Positions 26,446 to 34,298 of a DNA stretch of 64,000 nucleotides are shown here, piece after piece; the stretch's first letter is position 1; each line of letters starts with the position of its first letter. Under the pieces are notes generated by a model, which saw only the letters and a program-made list of their open reading frames with translations, did not search any database and had not been told where the DNA came from. The stretch covers positions 1,674,001 through 1,738,000 of the forward strand of contig NZ_CP074406.1 of NCBI RefSeq assembly GCF_018388425.1, read 5' to 3'. The stretch comes from Nocardioides faecalis. Its GTDB lineage: Bacteria; Actinomycetota; Actinomycetes; Propionibacteriales; Nocardioidaceae. A program made the position numbers and the translations under genes.

Positions 26446-27536
26446 ATCGATCTATGCAGCCTGGGAACAACAGGAACAAGGCCAGCAACCGGGCGCCCGC
26501 AACCTGGGAGAGCAGCGTGCGTGGACTCATGCTTGGCCTCGCGCTCGGCGATGCCATCGGATCTCGCCGGAGCGACATTCCCGGCTCGGGGATGCTTGAA
26601 GCCGGCGCAGCGACCCAACTCGCGGCCTGGACGGCCGAGGGCCTGATGCGGACGGCAACTCGCTACGGCGGGCATGTCGTCGCGAACCCGACCGACGTCC
26701 TCAAGTACGCCTACCAGCGGTGGGCGCTTCTCCGAGGTGCGCAGCCAACCGCCATGGACTGGCACCCGCTCATCGAGAGCGACCACCTCGCCACCCGTGG
26801 GTGGCTCATCGATGTGCCTGCGATGTCACAGGTCCGTGGCAGCTCCCCGGCGACCATGAAGGCCCTTACCAGTGAGGCCCCGACAGCATCCGCCGGCTGT
26901 CAGGCACTACTGCGTTCGCTCCCCATCGCTGCCCTTTACCGCCAGTCCTCGATGGATGGGATCTACGCCTTCGCGTCCGCGGCGGCCAGTCTCACCCACG
27001 ACGACGGCACCCGAAACGCCCCGACCGGTTTTGCCGTCCAACTGGCTGCTGCTTGCCTTCAATCCGAGAGTTTCCAGACCGCCTTCGATGCCGCGATCGG
27101 CCACGGCGTGCCCGGTGGGTTGGACCGACAGATCGACCTCCTCATCGACGAGGGCATGGCGCAGCCCTGTGTGCCCGAACTCCTCGAACGGCTGGCGCCC
27201 GACAAGACCGCCGCGTCTGCCCTGAGTGGCGGGATCTACGTCGCACTCTCGTTCCCAGATCTTGACACCGTCGACGAGGCTCTGGAGTTCGCCGGTTGGG
27301 CGCCTGACGGCGACTCCGTCGCCGCAGTGGCAGGCGCCTTCCTGGGGGCCGTGCACGGGTTCGAGGCCATCCCCACATCGCTGGGCTCGCGACTCGAACT
27401 CGGCTGGGTCATGGACGCTCTCGCCCGAGACCTCGCCCGTCAGAGCACAGGGAACCAGGCCGGCGACGGATGGAAGGGCGACGGATACGACGACCCACTC
27501 GACCCGTGGTGGGACACCAAATACCCGGGGGTATGA
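26442..27536 (+). CDS. ADP-ribosylglycohydrolase-like protein lacking the metal Asp pair
   Basis: A 364-residue ARH-fold protein: GLMLGLALGDAIGSR, AAWTAEGLMRT and GDSVAAVAGAFLGAVHG are all in the expected places. The usual DDT between them is GAAT (residues about 55-58), so both first-motif Asp are replaced by Gly/Ala. Loss of this metal site predicts no hydrolase activity and suggests an ADP-ribose-binding or regulatory role. The TTG at 26442 is chosen because AAGGAG lies 8 bases upstream and it overlaps the previous stop (TTGA). ATG 26454 is the alternative. Confidence 0.75.
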   Translation: MNRSMQPGNNRNKASNRAPATWESSVRGLMLGLALGDAIGSRRSDIPGSGMLEAGAATQLAAWTAEGLMRTATRYGGHVVANPTDVLKYAYQRWALLRGAQPTAMDWHPLIESDHLATRGWLIDVPAMSQVRGSSPATMKALTSEAPTASAGCQALLRSLPIAALYRQSSMDGIYAFASAAASLTHDDGTRNAPTGFAVQLAAACLQSESFQTAFDAAIGHGVPGGLDRQIDLLIDEGMAQPCVPELLERLAPDKTAASALSGGIYVALSFPDLDTVDEALEFAGWAPDGDSVAAVAGAFLGAVHGFEAIPTSLGSRLELGWVMDALARDLARQSTGNQAGDGWKGDGYDDPLDPWWDTKYPGV

Positions 27537-28368
27537 CGTTGACGGAAATCCTTCTGACCGGTTACGCGGCCAAGCAGTGCGCCCGCCGCGTGCACAACGA
27601 ATGGGATCCGACCATCGAGTCGGTCCCCTGGGAGGTGCCGCCAGAACTGCAGATGCGACTCGACTCCGGACAAGCGTTTGAAGCCGAGATCTTCGCCAAG
27701 CTCAAAGGATCCCTTGGGCAGCGTTGTATCGACCTATCGGATCTTCGGGCAAGGGGACTTGCATTGAAGCCACCGTTGACGCAATGGACCAGGGCATAGA
27801 GGTAATCCTTGGCGGATGGTTGCCGGACGACATCCATGGCGGTCGTACCGGGCGGCCTGACATCCTGCTCCGCCATGACAGCGCTGGTGCGCTGACGTCG
27901 TATGTGCCTGGGGACGTCAAACAGCACAAGATCGCGAGGCGGGCAAAGGGGCCGCTTCGCTTCTCGCCTATGAGCGCGCCGAGCGATGTCGAGGAACACC
28001 GCGGGTGCGCCGCCGAGCTGACGGCGAAGATCGACGACTACCTGCAACTGGCCCACTACTGGCGGATGCTGGAGGCCTGTGGCCGAGCGCCGAGCACCGT
28101 CGAGCCCACGGGGTTCATCATCGGCACCGACGACTTCAGTGACCTCGACTCCCTAGGCACCGTTCTCGTGTGGCTTGATCTCGCATCGCCCTACTTCCAG
28201 ACGTACTCACGATCGCAGGGGAAGGCGAAGCGCAGTGCAATGGAGCGCTATGACCACGAACAAGGATTCAGGCTCAAGGTCGATCCCGCGGCCGACCATC
28301 GGGCCCAGGTACGAACCCAGCTCGGTGGGGCGGACCCACGCGACTTGCTTCTGCGTCTGCGCCTGTGA
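27533..28368 (+). pseudogene. Cas4/RecB-like nuclease, frameshifted and truncated
   Basis: The start ATG 27533 overlaps the previous stop (ATGA). The first part, ILLTGYAAKQCARRVHNEWD and LDSGQAFEAEIFAKLKG, and the second part, GKGTCIEATVDAMDQGIEVI, GRPDILLR and VPGDVKQHK, fit a Cas4-like PD-(D/E)XK nuclease with Cys for an Fe-S site. One G is missing near 27748, where CIDLSDLR changes frame. The 3' end stops at about 28275 inside another gene's sequence, without the Cys-rich C-terminus. It is inactive as sequenced. Confidence 0.7.
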
Positions 28369-28500
28369 CGGCTGGGTCGACTGGAGTGAGGGGTCGCGAT
28401 GCCGTGCGAGCTCGTCGCTGCCGGACGCGCCGCCCTCCGGGACGGCGGGTTGCTGCGGCGGGCGGTAGCTGTGGCGGCGGTACTCGGCGTGCGTGTTCAC
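28275..28500 (-). pseudogene. Truncated ICE backbone gene at cargo junction
   Basis: From ATG 28500 the frame reads MNTHAEYRRHSYRPPQQP, then VAWVRPTELGSYLGPMVGRG, a pattern found in small proteins that follow the primase-polymerase in actinobacterial ICEs. The homology ends near 28275 where the plus-strand nuclease remnant begins. The start overlaps the primase-polymerase stop (28497-28500), the ancestral junction. This marks one edge of the inserted cargo block. Confidence 0.55.
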
Positions 28501-29405
28501 AGGTGGATCCCTTCATTCGCTGGGGTAGGGCCCGGGCTGCTCCCGGGGCCGAGCCGAGAGGCGATGCGGAACGCGGACTTGACGGTGGCCTCGATCTCGC
28601 GGCCCGGGAGCCCGGCGTACTGCGCGGCCGGCATGAGCCAGCTCATCGCGTCGGCGTGGCTGAGCCCGTTCTCGGCCATGCGGCACGACGCCCAGAAGAG
28701 CGCGTGGTTGCGGCCGCCCTCGGGAGTCAGTGCGACGGTTCGGGCCAGAGCCTCAGGTCGGCACCCGGTTGCGGGCATGCCAGCGGGCGGCCGCTGCGGC
28801 GCTGGCCGGGGCGCCTCCAGAAATCGGCGGAGCTCGGCAGCATCGACGGGCTTGGGGACATGGGTGGCGACCGCGATGACGTCGTACGACCGTGTTGCTC
28901 CATCGACCGCGATCCGTGACGGGGGAGCGACGACGTAGCCGCCGTCGCCGCGGAAGTCGACGTGCGCGGTGGGCACCTGCCAGCTTCGCTGCTCCTGGCT
29001 GCGGACGTTCGGGTAGTACGCATGGAGACCGCCAGACGGCGTACGCACGAGCCATGCCCACGCGTCGCCGTAACCCTCGCTGCGTGCTCGCTCGAAGGCG
29101 GCGAAGCCGCTGGCCGAGGAGTGGACGTCGACGTCGACGACGAGCACTCCGGTGGGCCCGCCAGTGGGCAGTCCGATGTTCGCGTCAGGGGTGCGCTGCC
29201 ACCAGCCATGGACGACACGAGCGACCGAAGTCGCGTCGTGAAAGCCGTTCGGCGTCAACGGCTGCTTCCCGTCGGGCGCGCACGGGAACACCGGGATGCC
29301 GAGATTTGCGTAACGAAATGCGGCGGCCGCAAGCGTGGGTTCCTGGGCCACTCGCTGCATCGTCGAGACCGACCACGTCGGGACCGGGTTGTTGGGGTCG
29401 AACAT
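28497..29405 (-). CDS. Bifunctional primase-polymerase
   Basis: A 302-residue Prim-Pol protein (archaeo-eukaryotic primase fold). It shows RYANLGIPVFPCAPDGKQPL, the active-site VLVVDVDVH (about residues 88-96), a downstream PSGGLHAYY and DFRGDGGYVVAPPS. It probably primes replication of the ICE after transfer. The C-terminal 70 residues (GRNHALFWASCRMAENG, AMSWLMPAAQ) match the helical region normally found after the Prim-Pol domain. No helicase domain is fused. ATG 29405 faces the palindrome cluster. Confidence 0.82.
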   Translation of the reverse strand: MFDPNNPVPTWSVSTMQRVAQEPTLAAAAFRYANLGIPVFPCAPDGKQPLTPNGFHDATSVARVVHGWWQRTPDANIGLPTGGPTGVLVVDVDVHSSASGFAAFERARSEGYGDAWAWLVRTPSGGLHAYYPNVRSQEQRSWQVPTAHVDFRGDGGYVVAPPSRIAVDGATRSYDVIAVATHVPKPVDAAELRRFLEAPRPAPQRPPAGMPATGCRPEALARTVALTPEGGRNHALFWASCRMAENGLSHADAMSWLMPAAQYAGLPGREIEATVKSAFRIASRLGPGSSPGPTPANEGIHL

Positions 29406-29424
29406 GCCCCCGACGATGCGCGGT

Positions 29425-29503
29425 CAGGTATCCACGATTTCGGGATACCTGCCTTGATTCGAGAGGGGGATACCTGCGTTTGCGCAGGTCAGGAGGTATC
29501 CCC
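29425..29503. promoter_or_regulatory. Cluster of four GGATACCTG repeats forming two palindromes
   Basis: CAGGTATCC (29425-29433) and GGATACCTG (29443-29451) make one palindrome with 9-base arms and a 9-base spacer. GGGGATACCT (29466-29475) and AGGTATCCCC (29494-29503) make a second with 10-base arms and an 18-base spacer. The cluster is just upstream of the primase-polymerase start and faces the divergent gene at 29736. It fits an operator for an ICE regulator or iterons of a replication origin. Confidence 0.65.
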
Positions 29504-29735
29504 ATGTCATGCGGGAAGGTTGCTCTTGTCTCTCGATGGCGCTCGAGAAAATGGGACGGCACGTGGGCTTTGGCGTTCAGGGCGCAGTGGCGGCAGCAAG
29601 CGACGTGTCTGTCGAAAACCGGTACGGGGCCCACTCCGGCTCCATAGGGTTCGTCTTCGGACGGCGCAGGTCGTATCCGCAGGTTGAAGCCCCGTGTCCA
29701 ACCATTCGGGTGCCAATGGATAGGAGTCGTGGGCC

Positions 29736-31070
29736 GTGGGGTTCAAGGACAAGATGAAGGATGCTGCTGCACAAGCAGCGGCGCAGGCTCGTAAGGCTGC
29801 AGAGCAGGCGAGGGAAATCGCCGCCGACGTCAAGGACCAGGCGTCCGAGAAGTGGAGCGAGGAGCAGGAGCGACGCGGTGCGCAGTCGAGCGGCACTTCA
29901 ACTCCGGGCGTGAGCGCTCCGAACCTTGGCAATCCTTCAGAATCAGACGCGCCGGTCGCCCGACCGTCTGAGGGCGGGCCGACGCCGCCGCCTGCTTCCT
30001 ATCCGCCCCCGCCGCCTCCGCCGTCCACTGCGCCCGGACTCAGGGCGAAGATGACCGACGCCGCCGCCCGAGCCACCGTGCAGGCGCGGAAGTCCGTCGA
30101 GGACGCGAAGGACAGGGGGACCCAGTTCAAGGGTCAGTTGCGTGAACAGGCCCCCACTCGGCGACAGGACCCGGATCTGTTGAGGAACAAGAAGGCACTC
30201 GGCGCGATTGCGGCCCTTGCCGTCATTGGCATCGGCGGCATCACCGTTGGCGCCATCGCCGAGGGCGACGACAAGGACACGAAGCCCTCGTCTTCGTCCC
30301 CCGCTTCGGAGACTCCGAGTCAAGAGCCTACGCAGGCGCCCTCCGCGAGCCCGTCGCCGACGAAGCCCGCGGAGAAGCCCATCGTCGACACGACCGTCGA
30401 CGCCCTCCTTGACAGGTTGAACAACGAGTCCATTGACGGCCCGGGCTCTGGACCGAAGACCGGTGACCGTTTCCGCATCAGCGGGCCGCTGTTCGAGTCC
30501 GACGCCTGGGGGCCGACCGCTTCCGGCCACTACGCGGTGATGTTCAAGGCCAAGGGCGGCGCCGACGATCTCCAGGTCCTGGTCGAGGAGTCGGACGCGT
30601 CCCAGTGGGCCAACGGCACCAAGGTCGAGATGGTCGTCGAACTCGTCGAGGTCACGATCGACGGTGAGAAGCTGAACGGCTTTCTCCAAGCAGTCAGCGT
30701 CAAGACCCTTGGGCAAGCCGCGAAGCCGAATCCCGAGACTGACACCGCGTCGCAGATGTTCAAGGACCTCGATGCGTTCGCCGATTCCTTCAACACCGCG
30801 TTCGGCGACCCGCCGATGATCACCGGCATCGAGCCGGGAAGCGCGCCGGGGGTTGTCTACGTCAACCTGAACGCCGGTCTGCTCACCGTGGACGTGGACG
30901 TCGCACAACAGGCGGTCACAACGATGAACGAGCAACTCGTCGACACTGTGGGTGACAACGATGCGTTTAGTGGGATGGTGAAGTACTTCATCGGCGGCCA
31001 GTTGGTCGGCGAGAACAAGGAGATCCTTGATCCGTACTCGGTGTCGTTCAAGGGTGCCCTCGAGGACTGA
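29736..31070 (+). CDS. Membrane-anchored protein with duplicated N-terminal amphipathic segments
   Basis: A 444-residue protein. Residues about 1-40 (GFKDKMKDAAAQAAAQARKA) and 98-135 (GLRAKMTDAAARATVQARKS) are two copies of a helical segment, separated by a Pro-rich linker. A single membrane helix (about 158-180) is followed by a Ser/Thr/Pro linker. An extracytoplasmic domain, about 225-310, has an OB-like beta pattern (GDRFRISGPLFESDAWG, VLVEESDASQWANG). A further alpha/beta domain follows to the end. GTG 29736 has AGGAGT upstream. Role unknown; surface exposure and ICE location allow a mating or stability function. Confidence 0.65.
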   Translation: MGFKDKMKDAAAQAAAQARKAAEQAREIAADVKDQASEKWSEEQERRGAQSSGTSTPGVSAPNLGNPSESDAPVARPSEGGPTPPPASYPPPPPPPSTAPGLRAKMTDAAARATVQARKSVEDAKDRGTQFKGQLREQAPTRRQDPDLLRNKKALGAIAALAVIGIGGITVGAIAEGDDKDTKPSSSSPASETPSQEPTQAPSASPSPTKPAEKPIVDTTVDALLDRLNNESIDGPGSGPKTGDRFRISGPLFESDAWGPTASGHYAVMFKAKGGADDLQVLVEESDASQWANGTKVEMVVELVEVTIDGEKLNGFLQAVSVKTLGQAAKPNPETDTASQMFKDLDAFADSFNTAFGDPPMITGIEPGSAPGVVYVNLNAGLLTVDVDVAQQAVTTMNEQLVDTVGDNDAFSGMVKYFIGGQLVGENKEILDPYSVSFKGALED

Positions 31071-31074
31071 TCGG

Positions 31075-31337
31075 TTCGCTCTCGGGCTCACCCTGTGCGC
31101 CGCACCGGGCCTGTTGGATTACCCCCGCTGACGATCTTCTCGGTTCGGGGCGGAGTCTGAATCGGTCCGTATTTGTCGTCGCTTCGATTCGAGATTCCGT
31201 TTCGCACCCGCGCGTCAGCGTCGTCGACGTTGCCCATGGCTCGGTCGACGGCGACGCGGTCGAGGTTCGCGACCTCGTCGTAGGGCGACGCGGCGAGCGC
31301 GACGTTCGATGCGAAGTCGGCCAACTCGAGGTCGCCG
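31075..31337 (-). pseudogene. Fragment of an unidentified minus-strand gene
   Basis: The minus strand reads TGDLELADFASNVALAASPY then DEVANLDRVAVDRAMGNVDD with high GC at third positions, and ends at 31088. It has no clear start because its 5' side runs into the truncated relaxase gene. It is probably a gene remnant brought next to the relaxase by a deletion. Family not recognised. Confidence 0.35.
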
Positions 31338-33488
31338 GTGACCAGAGCGGTCCTGACCCCGCCGGAGCTCGCACTCAGCCCGGCGAGATTCCAACGTGAG
31401 GACGGCACGACCCGGTTCCGTCCGCGGCACGGTCAGAAGTACTCCTCGACCGCGGTGCTCGATGCCGAGGCGCGGCTGTTAAGTCGTGCCGAGAAGGTGA
31501 CCGCGCCGACGGTAGTTGCGAGTGTTGCGGTCCGAGTGGCTGCGACTGGAAAGGTTCAGTTGAGCGCGCAACAGCGCCGTGCGGTGGAGAGAATCTGTCA
31601 GTCGGGCCGCCAGGTCGACGTACTCGTCGGGCCGGCCGGGGCAGGCAAGACCACCACGATGCGAGCGCTCCGAGCAGCTTGGACCGCGGAGCGCGGGCGG
31701 GGGAGCGTGGTCGGTCTGGCGCCGTCCGCCGCTGCTTCCCAAGCGTTGTCCGACGACCTCGGCGTCGCGTGCGAGAACACGGCGAAGTGGCTCCACGAGT
31801 ACGACCACGACCGCACTGAACTCCGGCGCGGTCAGTTGGTGATCGTCGACGAGGCGACCCTTGCCGACACGGTGACACTCGATCGTCTCACCGGGATCGC
31901 CGCGGGCGCGGGCGCCAAGGTGCTGCTCGTCGGCGATCCCCACCAACTCCAGTCCGTCGACGCCGGTGGGGCATTCGCGCTCCTCGTCGACCGGCGTGCG
32001 GACGTACCGGAACTGGTCGAGATCCACCGCTTCACCAACGAGTGGGAGAAGGACGCGTCCCTCACGCTGAGCCGCGGCGACGTCCAGGCCATTTCGGCCT
32101 ACGGCCGTCACAAGCGCATCCGCGAGGGTCTCACCGACGAGATGGTCGACGCCGCGTACGTCGCCTGGCGCGCCGACTGCGCTGCCGGCCGCGCCAGCAT
32201 CCTAGTGACGGAGTCGGCTCGTGATGTCCGCGCGCTCAACGAACGCGCGCGGGCCGAGCGGCTACTTCTGGATGGCGCCGTCGATCACCGTGAGGCGCAT
32301 CTGGCTGACGGCTGCCGCGCCTCGTTCGGAGACGTCGTCATCACGCGCCAGAACGACCGCCGGATCCGGACCGTGCGCGGTGGGTGGGTGAAGAACGGCG
32401 ACCGATGGCAGGTCACCGACATCCGGCGGGACGGCTCTGTCATGGTCAAGCGCCTCGACGCCCGCGGTGTGCGAACGGTCCTGCCGCCGGAGTACGTCGC
32501 CGAGCACGTCGACCTCGGGTACGCCGTCACCGCGCACCGCGCTCAGGGCGTCACCGTCGACACGGCGCACGTCGTCGTGACCTCATCGACGACCCGAGAG
32601 AACCTCTACGTCTCGATGACCCGCGGCCGCGAGTCCAACATCGCGTACGTCGCCCTCGGCCAGCCCGACGACAGCCACTCCACGCCGGAGGAGGATGACG
32701 TCACAGCCAGGACGGTTCTGTACGGGGTCCTCCAACACAGTGGCGCCGACCTTTCCGCCACGCAGACGATCGAGGCCGAGTACGAACTGCACGGCGGCAT
32801 CGACCGGCTCGCGGCCGAACTCGAGACGATCGCGGCCGACGTTCAGCACGAGCGGTTCGTCGACCTGCTGCGGCGCTCTGGGCTGACTGCCGAGCAGCAT
32901 GCCGCGGTGGTCGAGCCGCCGGCGTTCGGCCCGCTCACAGCCGCGCTGCGTCGTGCCGAGGCCTACCACCACGACCTCGAGCAGTTGGTTCCGCGAGTCG
33001 TCAGCCGCCGCGGACTCGACGACGCCGACGACATCGCCGCGGTCCTCCGGTATCGCGTCGACAAGGTCGCAGCGACGCCGCCGCGCGGTTGCCGCATCAG
33101 GCCACGACTGGTCGCCGGCCTGATCCCCGAACCGCTCGGCCAGATGTCAGCCGAGGATCGACGGGCGATCGACGAGCGGAAGGAGCTAATCGAGTCGCGA
33201 GCTCGCGCCCTTGTCGAGGACGCCGTTGCCAGCGGCGAGGCATGGACTCGACGACCTAGACGGGATCATGGCGAAGCCTGGGTAGACGCGCCGACGACGG
33301 TCGCGGCATACCGCGACCGCTACAAGGTCATGTCCGACCTGTTGGTCGGTGGCGCCGCAAAGACCGAAGCTCAGCGGGCGGATCGCCAGCGTGCCCTTTC
33401 CGCCATCCGAATCGCCGGCGCGGCTGGTGCAACCGAGCGCGCCGTAGCGTCGCCGTCAAGGAAGGCCCATGCCATTTCGGCTCCATAG
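31338..33488 (+). pseudogene. MobF-type relaxase/helicase lacking the relaxase domain
   Basis: A 716-residue helicase half of a TraA/TrwC-like relaxase. It begins at the linker (LTPPELALSPARFQRED) and contains Walker A VGPAGAGKTTTMRA (about 97-110), Walker B IVDEATLAD, DPHQLQSVDAGG and the late motif YAVTAHRAQGVTVD. The N-terminal relaxase domain of about 300-400 residues, with catalytic Tyr and the HxHxH metal site, is absent. The sequence before 31338 is unrelated. A GTG at 31338 could start a helicase-only protein. Without the nicking domain, conjugative transfer cannot be initiated by this gene. Confidence 0.85.
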
Positions 33489-33586
33489 GTGCCAGCTGGG
33501 TGCGTTCTCCACAGGGGAGCGGTGCCAAAAAGGCGAATGACCGACCGCCCGGCGTATCGAGGATACCGACCGCCCGGAGGTTCTCA

Positions 33587-33937
33587 ATGCTGACCTTGCT
33601 CGAGTTGCCGGTCATCATCGCCGTCGCTGCGTTGCACCGCTACATCCAGCTGTACGCGCCCTCCAACGTGCTTGTACGCCGCGTTAGGGCTCAGGAACCC
33701 CGGTGCATAGCCGCTGCCCTGCTGGGTTTCCTTGCGGCGGTTCTGCTCGTCGCGATGCACCTGCTCAGCGAGGCCGTCGCAGCCGGAGCACCTGGGTGGC
33801 TCAACCTTGGGGTACTCGTCCTAGCCTGGGACGAACTCAAGGTTGGATGGCTCGCTGTCAGCGTCATCGTCAGGGCGATCGTCGGTGTGGCGCCGGTCCT
33901 TGGGGCGCGCCGCAGCTCCCGCAGCCGAACTTCGTAG
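33587..33937 (+). CDS. Small membrane protein of the ICE
   Basis: A 116-residue protein with an N-terminal hydrophobic helix (LLELPVIIAVAALHRYIQLY) and two more near 48-95 (AALLGFLAAVLLVAMHLL, LNLGVLVLAWDELKVGWLAV). ATG 33587 has GGAGG upstream. It lies directly after the relaxase gene and may belong to the mating apparatus or an exclusion function; not recognised. Confidence 0.55.
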   Translation: MLTLLELPVIIAVAALHRYIQLYAPSNVLVRRVRAQEPRCIAAALLGFLAAVLLVAMHLLSEAVAAGAPGWLNLGVLVLAWDELKVGWLAVSVIVRAIVGVAPVLGARRSSRSRTS

Positions 33938-33947
33938 GATCGGAACC

Positions 33948-34265
33948 GTGTCTGACGACCTCTCTTTGTTCGGTGACGACGCGACGTCCGCGCCCGTCGA
34001 GCCGCCGCGTGCCCCGACGCCGATCGCCGACTGGCAGGTCGACCTGCTGCGAAAGGCGCTCGACGCACGTGGTCTTACGACCATGGAGGAGCGCCAACAG
34101 GCGATCGAGTCCGCTGCCGGCCGCACAGTCACGTCTCTGCGCGCCCTCACCCACGACGAGGGGTTACAGGTGATGTCGCGCCTTGGTCAGCGGGGCGCTG
34201 CGAGCCGGAGTTCGACGTCGCAGTGGGACGATCGCGAAGGCGATACGTGGATCGACCGGCTTTAG
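33948..34265 (+). CDS. Conserved ICE hypothetical, probably leaderless
   Basis: A 105-residue protein (VSDDLSLFGDDATSAPVEPP, then IADWQVDLLRKALDARGLTT, then AAGRTVTSLRALTHDEG). The middle part is an alpha-helical region like those that bind DNA ends or partners in ICEs. No ribosome-binding site is seen; TAGGAT at 33935-33940 precedes GTG 33948 by 7 bases, as in leaderless genes. Function unknown. It ends 33 bases before the convergent helicase gene. Confidence 0.6.
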   Translation: MSDDLSLFGDDATSAPVEPPRAPTPIADWQVDLLRKALDARGLTTMEERQQAIESAAGRTVTSLRALTHDEGLQVMSRLGQRGAASRSSTSQWDDREGDTWIDRL

Positions 34266-34298
34266 ACTGCGGTCTTTCAGCGGTCCGCGTGTGGGCGC

